Source: Bacteroidota bacterium (lineage in GTDB: Bacteria > Bacteroidota > Bacteroidia > Flavobacteriales > Flavobacteriaceae). Taken from it: a stretch of DNA of 8,304 nucleotides. Under the pieces are notes generated by a model. That model was not told the DNA's origin and searched no databases. It saw nothing but the letters and a program-made list of their open reading frames with translations. The stretch lies in contig JAHZIZ010000081.1 of NCBI GenBank assembly GCA_022601215.1, positions 1-8,304 on the forward strand, written 5' to 3'. A program made the translations under genes and the position numbers. Position 1 is the first letter of the stretch. Every line of letters starts with the position of its first letter. Below, piece by piece: positions 1 to 7,986 of this stretch.

Positions 1-2214
1 GATGGACTAACTCCAAGAATATCGGAAGTTTTTGATAAGGTTAAAGAATTGGCTCACCAAATCTTTCTACTGGAAAACATTGACAAAAATATAGTTCCAT
101 TAGCGACAATTAATCTCATTAATCAAGAACTACAACTAATAAAAGAGGAAGAAAACATCCTTCCTATTAGCGAGTTTAATGCACTAATACACAATGAAAT
201 AAAAGATCAACCAGCGCCTTTCATTTACGAGCGTCTGGGTGACAGATATCGCGATTTCTTTATCGATGAATTTCAAGATACCTCAAAATTACAATGGAAT
301 AATCTGATCCCACTTATTGACAATGCGCTTTCGCAATTTAACGAAGCTGAAGGGAGTGCCCTCCTCGTTGGAGACGCAAAACAATCTATTTACCGCTGGA
401 GGGGTGGATTGCCAGAACAATTCATAGCGCTATATGGGGATCAAATGCCTTTTTCTATTTCAGAAAAAACCGTGAAAAACCTCGACACCAATTATAGAAG
501 TGCCCAAGAAATTATCAATTTTAATAATGGGTTTTTTAGTTATTTGGCCACTCAATTCAGTAACACAACACATAAAGAATTATATGCTTTAGGGAATCAA
601 CAAAAACATACCAGCAAAAAAGGAGGGTATGTAAAAGTAGAATTTCTAGACACCTCTGAAGCGGATCTATATCCAAAAAAAGTATATGAGACCCTTCAAA
701 AAGTATTCGAAAAAGGATTTGCAAAAAAAGATGTCTGTATTCTAACTCGAAATAAAAGAGACGGTGTTACTATTAGTGAATTTTTATTGAGCCAAACCTC
801 GAGTATTCCAGTACTTTCTGAAGAAACTCTTTTATTAAAAAACTCTAAAGTAGTTGGGTTTCTAATGGCGATGATCACCCTTTCTATTCATCCAGAAAAT
901 GAAGAAGTTCGAATGGAAGTATTAGAGTTTTTATACCATAAACTTCCAATTCCTGAAGAACAACATTCCTATTATACCGCACATCTCTCAACAACACTCG
1001 ATGCGTTTTTTGATGCTCTTAAAGCCTATGATGTTAGCTGCTCATTAGCAACTCTAAATGAGCTGCCATTATACGAATCATTAGAATTCCTTATTCATTG
1101 TTTTTCCCTTCAGAATCCATCAGATGCGATGCTTTTCGATTTTATGGATTTAGTATTTCGCTTTTCCCAACGCAAAAATCCGAGTAAATCTGAATTTATA
1201 TCCTACTGGGAATTGGAAAGAGAAAAGGCAAGCTTATCCCCAAGTGACACGATAGACGGGGTCCGCATTATGACCATTCACAAGTCTAAAGGACTAGAAT
1301 TTCCAGTTGTCATATTTCCTTATGTCAATGATAATCTTTACAAACAAATAGACCCTATTGCTTGGTATCCTTGGCAACAAGATAATTTTGAGGAGGTGCT
1401 TATTTCATATAAAAGCGAACTCGAAGAGTATAGTGAACTCGGAAAAGAAATGGTACATCAAAGAAGAAGCACCCTTGAATTAGACGCTGTCAATTTACTC
1501 TACGTTGCCCTTACAAGAGCGGCAAATGCCCTCTACATCTTAGCAGACCAAAAAATGCCCCGTGATCCAAGTACTGCCTATAATGGACTGCTAAAAAATT
1601 ACCTCGCCACACACTGTGGCCTTACAAACGATAGTTTAATCTATGAACTAGGAGAGCTTCACCAGTATTCCACAAAGCCATCGAATCACAACGTAGTTGC
1701 CATACCTTACACCGTATCTCCCCCTCAATTACGCAACATAAAACTTGTGAAGGCGCAAATCGCAATTGAAAATGAAGACATTCTCGCTGCCATCCATTTG
1801 GGGAATCTATTACACGATACTATGGCACGAATTGAGACCCTAGAAGATGTCCCTGCGATATTGCAAGAATTAAAAGATCAATTTAACAAAGATGCCCCTA
1901 CTTTTCAACAACTGGAACGTATGATTCGAAACCTGGTAAATCATCCAGAATTATCACATTTATTTGACACCTCAGAAACGATCTTGAATGAGACAGATAT
2001 CATCACTTCAGAAAAAATTATCCGTCCCGATCGAATTAATATCCATTCCGATAATAGTATAACACTGCTCGACTATAAAACTGGGTCGCCAAAATCGTCT
2101 TATCATAGACAGTTAGACGAGTATGCCCAGGTTCTAGAAACTATGGGATACCAAATCAAAGAAAAACTATTGCTTTACTGTAATGTCGATGGAATACTTA
2201 TAAATAAAACCTAA
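1..2214 (+). CDS. AddA/RecB-like UvrD-family helicase-nuclease, C-terminal part (5' partial)
   Basis: Large subunit of an AddAB-type enzyme that unwinds and degrades DNA at double-strand breaks to prepare ends for RecA. The frame is open from base 1, so the N-terminus with the Walker A motif lies upstream; the TTG at 49 is only an internal Leu codon. Superfamily 1 helicase motifs appear in order: motif II DEFQD (265-279), motif III LLVGDAKQSIYRWRGG (361-408), motif IV LDTNYRS (481-501), motif V TIHKSKGLEFP (1273-1305) and motif VI LLYVALTRA (1495-1521). A C-terminal PD-(D/E)XK nuclease follows: GNLLHD (1801-1818), the Asp of RPDRI (2029-2031), DYKTG (2071-2085) and QLDEY (2110-2124). All expected catalytic residues in view are present. 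The DEFQDTS and DYKT forms match AddA/RecB rather than UvrD/Rep, which lack the nuclease. The likely partner is the AddB-like protein at 5025-7754. kbl follows after 27 bases. The family call is firm; the AddA subunit assignment is inferred. Confidence 0.93.
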   Translation, partial: DGLTPRISEVFDKVKELAHQIFLLENIDKNIVPLATINLINQELQLIKEEENILPISEFNALIHNEIKDQPAPFIYERLGDRYRDFFIDEFQDTSKLQWNNLIPLIDNALSQFNEAEGSALLVGDAKQSIYRWRGGLPEQFIALYGDQMPFSISEKTVKNLDTNYRSAQEIINFNNGFFSYLATQFSNTTHKELYALGNQQKHTSKKGGYVKVEFLDTSEADLYPKKVYETLQKVFEKGFAKKDVCILTRNKRDGVTISEFLLSQTSSIPVLSEETLLLKNSKVVGFLMAMITLSIHPENEEVRMEVLEFLYHKLPIPEEQHSYYTAHLSTTLDAFFDALKAYDVSCSLATLNELPLYESLEFLIHCFSLQNPSDAMLFDFMDLVFRFSQRKNPSKSEFISYWELEREKASLSPSDTIDGVRIMTIHKSKGLEFPVVIFPYVNDNLYKQIDPIAWYPWQQDNFEEVLISYKSELEEYSELGKEMVHQRRSTLELDAVNLLYVALTRAANALYILADQKMPRDPSTAYNGLLKNYLATHCGLTNDSLIYELGELHQYSTKPSNHNVVAIPYTVSPPQLRNIKLVKAQIAIENEDILAAIHLGNLLHDTMARIETLEDVPAILQELKDQFNKDAPTFQQLERMIRNLVNHPELSHLFDTSETILNETDIITSEKIIRPDRINIHSDNSITLLDYKTGSPKSSYHRQLDEYAQVLETMGYQIKEKLLLYCNVDGILINKT

Positions 2215-2219
2215 ATTTG
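2212..2219 (+). promoter_or_regulatory. possible -7 promoter element upstream of kbl
   Basis: TAAATTTG matches the Bacteroidetes -7 consensus TAnnTTTG exactly, and its first three bases are the stop codon of the preceding helicase gene. A start about 6 bases downstream would leave a leader of roughly 15-20 bases before the kbl ATG at 2242. No TTG lies 17-23 bases upstream (the nearest, 2170-2172, is 39 bases away), so only half of the promoter consensus is present. kbl could equally be transcribed by read-through from the helicase gene. Confidence 0.3.
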
Positions 2220-2241
2220 GAGTCCAAAAAAACCGAAAAAA

Positions 2242-3432
2242 ATGTACGGAAAAATAAAAGAACACCTACAACAAGAACTTCAGGAAATAAAAGAAGCGGG
2301 ACTTTACAAGAAAGAACGCATTATCACCTCACCACAAGATGCCGTTATTAAAATTTCAACGGGAGAAGAGGTTATTAATTTTTGCGCCAACAACTACTTG
2401 GGGCTGTCTTCAAACAAGGAAGTTATTCAAGCGGCCAAAGATGCTATGGACACCCATGGGTTTGGGATGTCTTCGGTTCGTTTTATTTGTGGAACACAAG
2501 ATATTCACAAAACCTTGGAGCAAAAAATTGCCGACTATTACCAAACCGAGGATACTATATTGTATGCTGCGGCTTTTGATGCTAACGGTGGTGTTTTTGA
2601 ACCACTTCTTGGAAAGGAAGATGCCATCATTTCGGATTCCTTAAATCACGCATCCATCATTGACGGTGTGCGTCTGTGTAAAGCTGCACGATACCGTTAC
2701 AAAAACAATGATATGGCCGATTTAGAAGCGCAACTTATCGCTGCCAATGAAAATGGAGCCAGACATAAAATCATTGTCACTGACGGTGTCTTCTCCATGG
2801 ACGGTTTAGTTGCTCCCCTTGATGAGATTTGTGATTTGGCTGATACTTACGATGCGATGGTTATGATAGACGAATGTCATGCTGCTGGTTTTATAGGAGA
2901 AACTGGGCGAGGGACCCTAGAAGAAAAAGGAGTGATGGGTCGAATTGACATCATCACTGGAACCTTAGGAAAGGCTCTTGGAGGAGCTATGGGTGGATAT
3001 ACAACAGGGAAAAAAGAAATTATAGAACTCTTACGCCAACGCTCGAGACCTTATTTGTTTTCAAATTCACTCGCACCTGCGATCGTCGGTGCCTCTATTA
3101 AAGTGTTCGAGATGCTTTCAAATGACACAGTACTGAGAGATCGTCTAGAAGAAAACACCAATTACTTTAAAAAAGGAATGAAAGAAGCTGGCTTTGATAT
3201 CATTGACGGAGATTCCGCTATTGTTCCAGTCATGCTCTATGATGCAAAGCTATCTCAGACCATGGCAGATATGTTACTGGAAGAAGGTATTTATGTTATT
3301 GGTTTCTTCTATCCAGTTGTCCCAAAAGAAAAGGCTCGGATACGCGTTCAACTCTCTGCCGCTCACACCAAAGAACATCTAGACAAGGCCATTGAAGCGT
3401 TTAAAAAAGTGAAAGAAAAACTCGGAATCTAA
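2242..3432 (+). CDS. kbl: glycine C-acetyltransferase (2-amino-3-ketobutyrate CoA ligase)
   Basis: PLP-dependent cytosolic enzyme of threonine catabolism. It cleaves 2-amino-3-ketobutyrate (made by threonine dehydrogenase) with CoA to glycine and acetyl-CoA. The 396 residues nearly match the 398 of E. coli Kbl as I recall it, with long near-identical blocks: [69 protein letters not shown] and GFFYPVVPK. The PLP lysine is K244 in [11 protein letters not shown]210 and H213 in DECHA and H136 in LNHAS fit the cofactor-binding residues. The ATG at 2242 gives the family N-terminus (MYGKIKEHL); the leader is A-rich with no Shine-Dalgarno motif, as usual in this phylum. Related alpha-oxoamine synthases (serine palmitoyltransferase, cysteate acyltransferase, AONS) are less likely because [10 protein letters not shown] is typical of Kbl. 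No tdh is in the window, so the partner enzyme must be encoded elsewhere. Confidence 0.95.
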   Translation: MYGKIKEHLQQELQEIKEAGLYKKERIITSPQDAVIKISTGEEVINFCANNYLGLSSNKEVIQAAKDAMDTHGFGMSSVRFICGTQDIHKTLEQKIADYYQTEDTILYAAAFDANGGVFEPLLGKEDAIISDSLNHASIIDGVRLCKAARYRYKNNDMADLEAQLIAANENGARHKIIVTDGVFSMDGLVAPLDEICDLADTYDAMVMIDECHAAGFIGETGRGTLEEKGVMGRIDIITGTLGKALGGAMGGYTTGKKEIIELLRQRSRPYLFSNSLAPAIVGASIKVFEMLSNDTVLRDRLEENTNYFKKGMKEAGFDIIDGDSAIVPVMLYDAKLSQTMADMLLEEGIYVIGFFYPVVPKEKARIRVQLSAAHTKEHLDKAIEAFKKVKEKLGI

Positions 3433-3496
3433 TTTTTTACAACCCTATTTAATTTGATAGAGCAGTGTATTTGCAAAATTTTTAATAGATTTGCTT

Positions 3497-3526
3497 TTGT
3501 TAATAAACTTTAACAACTTACTTTTG
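3497..3526 (+). promoter_or_regulatory. Bacteroidetes-type promoter of the OmpA-family gene
   Basis: A TTG at 3497-3499 (-33 element, within TTTTG) is followed after 19 bases by TACTTTTG at 3519-3526, an exact match to the -7 consensus TAnnTTTG; 19 lies inside the usual 17-23 base spacing. Transcription would begin near 3532, giving a leader of about 27 bases, A-rich and without a Shine-Dalgarno sequence. The rest of the 127-base spacer between kbl and this gene (3433-3559) is AT-rich and shows no convincing terminator hairpin for kbl, so some read-through from upstream is possible. Confidence 0.75.
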
Positions 3527-3559
3527 CTCTATTAACACTTAAAAATTAAACAATCGAAT

Positions 3560-4963
3560 ATGAAACATCTTAACAGTATTTTAGTTGCTGCTCTCTTTAT
3601 CTTTGCCATAGGAGTAGCAAATGCTCAGGATCAAAACAATCCTTGGGCAATTGAAGTTGGTGTGAACGCCGTTGATGTATATCCTGTAGGGGTAACAGAT
3701 AATGGTAGATTACCAGCGTTGATAGGTGATGTTGAAATTAAAGACGACCTATTTTCAGAATATTTTAACCAGAATGATCACTGGAATATTATTCCTTCAG
3801 TATCTAGAGTATCTGTAGGTAGATACATTGGTGATGGTTTTACTTTCACTGCAGCTGGAGCTATCAATAAAATTGATAAGCTTGGCGACTTGAAAGTAGA
3901 TGATATCATTTACTATTCAGCTGATGGTGAAATTAAGTATAGCTTCAGAGACCTTATCAACGGTCCTGGTGGATGGTTTGACCCATCTCTTGGTGTTGGT
4001 GGTGGTTACACTTGGGTTGACGATATCGGATTCGGAACTGCTAACGCATTGGCAAGTGTACGTTTTTGGTTAACTGAAAGTTTAGCACTTAACTTCCAAA
4101 GTACTTATAAGCATGCTTTCGAAGATTCTTACGGAATTGTACATTTCCAACACTCTGCTGGTGTTGCTTTCAAATTTGGAGGTAAAGATACTGACGGTGA
4201 CGGAATCTATGACAAAGATGATGAGTGTCCTGAAACTCCAGGTCTTCCTGAGTTCAACGGATGTCCAGATAGTGACGGTGACGGAATCGAAGACAGAAAC
4301 GATGCTTGTCCTAACACTCCTGGTTTAGCTGAATTTAACGGATGTGCTGATAGTGACGGTGATGGAATCGCTGACCCACAAGATGCTTGTCCTACTGTAC
4401 CTGGTTTAGCTTCATTAAATGGTTGTCCTGATGCTGATGGTGATGGAATCACTGATGCTGATGACGCTTGTCCAAACGAAGCAGGTCCTGCATCTAACAA
4501 TGGATGTCCATTTGAAGATAGAGACGGTGACGGTGTACTTGACAAAGACGATCAATGTCCAGATGTTCCTGGAACAGTTGCAAACAACGGTTGTCCTGAA
4601 GTAACTGTTGAAATCATCAACCAGTTAACTGAGTATGCTAAAACTATCTTATTTGATACAGGTAAATCAACGATTCGTACAGAGTCTTACCCAGTACTTC
4701 AAAACATTGTTGACATCATGAAAGAATACCCAACTGCGGCATTCTTAATTGAAGGACATACAGATAGCCAAGGTAGAGAGTCTACAAACCAAAGACTTTC
4801 TGACTCAAGAGCAGCTTCAGTAAGAGATTACCTTACTACTCTTGGTATGGATGGAAGTAGATTATCTTCTATCGGATACGGTGAGTCTAGACCAATCGCG
4901 TCTAACAAGACTAAAGCTGGAAGACAACAAAACAGACGTGTAGAGATTTCTTTAAGAAAGTAA
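3560..4963 (+). CDS. OmpA-family outer-membrane protein with thrombospondin type 3 repeats
   Basis: A 467-residue structural envelope protein expected to span the outer membrane and bind peptidoglycan. Residues 1-22 form a signal peptide: K2, a hydrophobic core and an ANA|QD cleavage site. Residues about 23-209 are rich in alternating polar and aromatic stretches ending in VAFKFGG, consistent with a small beta-barrel. Residues 210-346 hold five type 3 repeats (DxDGDGIxDxxDxCPxxxG), known as calcium-binding spacers. From about residue 355 the OmpA C-terminal domain follows: [16 protein letters not shown] with D402, and LSDSRA with R417, the Asp and Arg that bind diaminopimelate in this family, then the terminal [10 protein letters not shown]. 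It has its own promoter and a strong terminator, so it is probably monocistronic. Compared with the flanking nuclease genes its codon choice looks restricted (for example mostly AGA for Arg), suggesting high expression. The family is certain; a porin role is not shown. Confidence 0.95.
   Translation: MKHLNSILVAALFIFAIGVANAQDQNNPWAIEVGVNAVDVYPVGVTDNGRLPALIGDVEIKDDLFSEYFNQNDHWNIIPSVSRVSVGRYIGDGFTFTAAGAINKIDKLGDLKVDDIIYYSADGEIKYSFRDLINGPGGWFDPSLGVGGGYTWVDDIGFGTANALASVRFWLTESLALNFQSTYKHAFEDSYGIVHFQHSAGVAFKFGGKDTDGDGIYDKDDECPETPGLPEFNGCPDSDGDGIEDRNDACPNTPGLAEFNGCADSDGDGIADPQDACPTVPGLASLNGCPDADGDGITDADDACPNEAGPASNNGCPFEDRDGDGVLDKDDQCPDVPGTVANNGCPEVTVEIINQLTEYAKTILFDTGKSTIRTESYPVLQNIVDIMKEYPTAAFLIEGHTDSQGRESTNQRLSDSRAASVRDYLTTLGMDGSRLSSIGYGESRPIASNKTKAGRQQNRRVEISLRK
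4187..4597 (+). repeat. five in-frame 81-base thrombospondin type 3 repeats
   Basis: Within the OmpA-family gene, 27-residue units begin at 4187, 4268, 4349, 4430 and 4517. Each has the pattern D-x-DGDG-I/V-x-D-x-x-D-x-C-P followed by G...NGC and P or A. The first four are exactly contiguous; two extra codons (Phe-Glu, 4511-4516) separate units four and five. Units two and three are also close at DNA level, starting GATAGTGACGGTGA and differing by a few bases, which suggests duplication. Asp/Gly-rich loops of this kind bind calcium; each unit carries two cysteines. Confidence 0.93.
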
Positions 4964-4984
4964 TCAAAACACAAATAAAATAAG

Positions 4985-5020
4985 AAAACGTCCCGTGTAA
5001 GCGGGACGTTTTTTATTTTT
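4985..5020 (+). terminator. intrinsic terminator of the OmpA-family gene
   Basis: AAAACGTCCCG (4985-4995) pairs perfectly with CGGGACGTTTT (5002-5012) around a six-base loop, an 11-bp stem with a GC-rich top. A T-rich tract interrupted by one A (to 5020) follows. It starts 22 bases after the stop at 4963. It lies immediately before the next gene's ATG at 5025, so it also forms that gene's 5' flank. Confidence 0.92.
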
Positions 5021-5024
5021 GGGT

Positions 5025-7754
5025 ATGAAGCTCTCTTTTCTTGAAGAAACATTACTCACTATTAAAAAAAGTCATTCGGACTTATCCAATTGCCTTTTCA
5101 TTCTTCCAAGCAAACGAGCCGGAGGCTTTCTTAGGAATTACCTGCGTAAACAAACTAAAGCGCCCGCTTTTGCCCCTACAATCATTAGTATTGAAGAATT
5201 CATAGAAACACTCTCTGGTCTTCGTATTATCCCTTCAGAAGAGCTTATTTTAAAAAGTTACCAGGCCTATTTGCACACCAATGCCATTACGCAAAAAGAA
5301 ACGTTTCAGGAGTATGTGAACTGGGCCAACACATTGCTAAATGACTTTAGTGAAATTGATCGTTATCTCGTTCCACAGGAATCCTTCTTCTCCTACTTAG
5401 GTAGTATAAAAAGTCTTGAAAAATGGGGAGCCTCAGCAGAGGAAAGTACGCTCGTCAAAAACTATCTCTCTTTTTGGAATAACATCTACCCTTTCTATGA
5501 AGAGCTCAACGAGTTACTCAATAAAACGCAGCAAGGTTACCAAGGGATGGTCTACCGTAAAGCAGCAGAAGATATAGAACATTATATTTATCAGAAAAAA
5601 GATCAACCCCATTTCTTCATAGGGTTTAATGCCTTAAATACTGCTGAGCAGCATATATTTCAAGCATTGCTTGAATCTGGTAATACAGAAGTATATTGGG
5701 ACACCGATTCTTATTTCTATGAAGACCCTAGTCACAGTGCTTCTAGCTTTTTAAGAAACTATTTAACTCAATGGAAATACTACAAAGAGCACCCTATCCC
5801 CGTCTTCCCAGCACATTATAGTCAACCAAAAAGTATCGGAATCGTAACGGCCCCTAATAGCATTTCTGAAGTAAAGCATCTAGGCAATTATCTAGCGACC
5901 CTATCGCAAGAAACATTAAACGACACAGCCGTAGTGCTCGCCGATGAGACGCTCTTAATGCCGGTTTTGTATTCCCTTCCAGATAATGTCACTCAAGCCA
6001 ATGTAACCATGGGTCTCCCATTAAGTAGTCTTCCTTCGAGTCAATTTTTTACAGCCTTGTTACAATATCAAACTGCAGTGCCCGAACAAATCTATTACAA
6101 ACAATTATTAGATATATTAAATCTACCTGCCGCAAAGATCATACTCAACCATCCTGAAAATATTCTCACTCAACTAGCCTCAGTAAATAGCGCATATATC
6201 ACCTTGCCAAACCTGCTTCTCCTTGGTGGAGAAGAAAACAGGACCTTTTTAACGCTATTATTCGGGAGCTGGGAGGATGATCCGCATCAAGCCATAGTGA
6301 ATTGTAAATCACTTATAGACCATCTCTACAATGCAGAACAGGGTAAGACCATTGAAAAGCTGGTTCTCAAGAAACTTGATGGCATTTTCACTTCCTTGCT
6401 TCAGTACCTCAATCAATACGATAGTCTTGCAGAACTAAGTTCTATCGCTGCCCTTTTTTCGGAACTTATTAGTGGGACAACCTTAGATTTTGCCGGAGAT
6501 GCCTATGAAGGGTTACAAATTATGGGAGTGCTTGAAACACGTGGATTAGATTTTAAAAATATAATCATGCTTTCGGTAAATGAAGGGGTACTTCCTACTG
6601 GCAAATCCAATAATTCATTTATTACCTACGACCTAAAAAAACAATATAACCTTCCCTTGTACACGGAAAAAGATGCTGTCTATACGTATCACTTTTATCG
6701 CTTGCTTCAAAGAGCAGAAACTATTACACTCTCATACAACACCTTTTCGCATGGAATGACCTCAGGAGAGAAAAGCCGATATCTATTACAACTTGAAATT
6801 GACAACCTTCCAGAACACGCACTTCGTCAAGAGACCATTGCTCCCAATATTTCCATACCAATACATTCAGCATCTACTATAATAAAGAACAAAGCGGTTT
6901 CACAACGCATTGAAGAAATAGCTGGACGTTATTTCTCTCCTTCGGCATTGACCAGTTATATTAGAAACCCCTTAGATTTTTATTATCAAAAAATTCTCAA
7001 AGTTGCAGAAGTAGATTTGGTAGAAGAAACGGTTGCTCACAACACCTTAGGAACCATTGTCCATGAAACTTTAGAGAAATTATACACCCCACTAATTGGA
7101 CTATTACTCACGCCTGAACTCCTTTCCGAAGCAAAAAAAGGAATCGCTTTAGAAGTGACCAACCAATTTAAAAGGCACTATAAAGAAGGTGATATCACTA
7201 AGGGTAAAAACCTCATCATTTTTGAAGTAGCCAAGCGTTATGTTTCAAATCTCATTACCTTAGATATAGCTGCGATAAAAGACGGAAACACTATTAAAAT
7301 TGTTGAACTCGAAGTTAACCTCAAAACCCAAATCCATATTCCAGAACTCAACTACCCTGTCTACATTGGTGGTTCTGTAGATCGTATCGATTTATACAAT
7401 GACCAAATACGTGTAATCGATTATAAAACAGGTAGTGTACAACAAAGCGAACTAGGAGTGACAAATTGGGAGGATATTACAACCGATTACAAATACAGTA
7501 AGGCGTTTCAGGTGCTAATATATAGCCTTTTAATGGCTAGTGAACAAGGCACCAATTCTATGGAGGCAGGTATTATTTCTTTTAAAAATCTACAAACAGG
7601 TTTTCTTCCCTTCACTAAAAAAGAAGGTCCTAGAACACGAGGAGGGCAAACAACAATAACCGAAGAAATTCGTACAGAATTTTCTTTGGTACTTAAGCAG
7701 CTCATTCTAGAAATTTGTGACCCTACGATCCCTTTCACTGAAAAGGAGGTATAA
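5025..7754 (+). CDS. AddB-like protein: degenerate helicase with C-terminal PD-(D/E)XK nuclease
   Basis: A 909-residue protein, likely the second subunit of an AddAB-type double-strand-break resection complex, pairing with the AddA-like protein at 1-2214. The N-terminus (LFILPSKRAGGFLRNYL, residues 24-40) sits where AddB has a Walker A motif but lacks GxGKT, so this half is probably not an ATPase. GVLETRGLDF (501-510) with a following NEG..P segment is typical of AddB's helicase-like region. The nuclease domain has GTIVHE (H680), GSVDRID (D786), DYKTG (D799, K801) and QVLIY (Q829, Y833), so its active site looks complete. The AddB Fe-S cysteines are absent: the usual YxxCPxxFY reads YIRNPLDFYY with N648, and the whole protein has only three cysteines (23, 427, 898). 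I chose the ATG at 5025; an in-frame TTG at 5019 falls in the terminator T-tract. No promoter is evident, and the start is 12 bases from the terminator stem. The nuclease call is firm; the AddB role is inferred from domain order and the nearby AddA. Confidence 0.88.
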   Translation: MKLSFLEETLLTIKKSHSDLSNCLFILPSKRAGGFLRNYLRKQTKAPAFAPTIISIEEFIETLSGLRIIPSEELILKSYQAYLHTNAITQKETFQEYVNWANTLLNDFSEIDRYLVPQESFFSYLGSIKSLEKWGASAEESTLVKNYLSFWNNIYPFYEELNELLNKTQQGYQGMVYRKAAEDIEHYIYQKKDQPHFFIGFNALNTAEQHIFQALLESGNTEVYWDTDSYFYEDPSHSASSFLRNYLTQWKYYKEHPIPVFPAHYSQPKSIGIVTAPNSISEVKHLGNYLATLSQETLNDTAVVLADETLLMPVLYSLPDNVTQANVTMGLPLSSLPSSQFFTALLQYQTAVPEQIYYKQLLDILNLPAAKIILNHPENILTQLASVNSAYITLPNLLLLGGEENRTFLTLLFGSWEDDPHQAIVNCKSLIDHLYNAEQGKTIEKLVLKKLDGIFTSLLQYLNQYDSLAELSSIAALFSELISGTTLDFAGDAYEGLQIMGVLETRGLDFKNIIMLSVNEGVLPTGKSNNSFITYDLKKQYNLPLYTEKDAVYTYHFYRLLQRAETITLSYNTFSHGMTSGEKSRYLLQLEIDNLPEHALRQETIAPNISIPIHSASTIIKNKAVSQRIEEIAGRYFSPSALTSYIRNPLDFYYQKILKVAEVDLVEETVAHNTLGTIVHETLEKLYTPLIGLLLTPELLSEAKKGIALEVTNQFKRHYKEGDITKGKNLIIFEVAKRYVSNLITLDIAAIKDGNTIKIVELEVNLKTQIHIPELNYPVYIGGSVDRIDLYNDQIRVIDYKTGSVQQSELGVTNWEDITTDYKYSKAFQVLIYSLLMASEQGTNSMEAGIISFKNLQTGFLPFTKKEGPRTRGGQTTITEEIRTEFSLVLKQLILEICDPTIPFTEKEV

Positions 7755-7836
7755 ACAGGAAAAATCCCCTAAAGAAACAGGTATTTTCATCTTGATTTAA
7801 ATAGTTAGTTGTTAGACCTTTGGATAAAAGACGACC

Positions 7837-7986
7837 ATGGTAATAACTGAATCATATCAAGGCCTTAGAGGCAAGTGGCTTAAGGTTTTAAAAGGAAATC
7901 CTACGAAAGAACAACTCACTTTATTTAAACAAGAAATGGAAGCGTTTATCAATACACGAAGTGTGCAGGGATCTATTAGGAAATAG
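7837..7986 (+). CDS. hypothetical small protein or gene fragment, 49 residues
   Basis: An ORF from an ATG at 7837 to a TAG at 7984-7986; an in-frame stop at 7825-7827 bounds it upstream, so it is not the tail of a longer frame. The product begins MVITESYQGLRGKWLKVL and is charged, helix-prone and Lys/Glu-rich (KEQLTLFKQEMEAF), with no signal peptide or membrane segment. I do not recognise it. The codons look natural for the organism, but it overlaps by 66 bases the convergent reading frame of the - strand ORF, so at most one is likely to be coding there. It lies 82 bases after the addB-like stop with no clear promoter. It may be a real small protein, the truncated start of a larger gene, or chance. 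Confidence 0.35.
   Translation: MVITESYQGLRGKWLKVLKGNPTKEQLTLFKQEMEAFINTRSVQGSIRK

Noticed and set aside
2242..3432. Sphingolipid or sulfonolipid synthase (SPT or cysteate acyltransferase) identity for the kbl gene
   Set aside because: Sequence blocks such as [10 protein letters not shown] and [18 protein letters not shown] match Kbl closely along the full length.
4207..4545. 112-codon - strand ORF opposite the ompA-like repeats
   Set aside because: It is the antisense shadow of the 81-base periodic repeats, with low-complexity Ser/Pro composition.
5014..5021. TATTTTTG, an exact TAnnTTTG match just before the addB-like ATG
   Set aside because: It lies in the terminator T-tract, has no TTG 17-23 bases upstream, and would place the transcript start after the ATG at 5025, with no Met codon soon after it.
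5019..5024. TTG start at 5019 for the addB-like gene
   Set aside because: It falls within the terminator T-tract and adds only two residues; the ATG at 5025 is the more natural start.
4828..5052. 74-codon - strand ORF across the end of the ompA-like gene and its terminator
   Set aside because: It is antisense to the conserved OmpA C-terminal domain and crosses the terminator hairpin.
7753..7781. Direct repeat AAACAGG at 7753-7759 and 7775-7781
   Set aside because: Seven bases in AT-rich sequence is within chance expectation, and no element lies between the copies.
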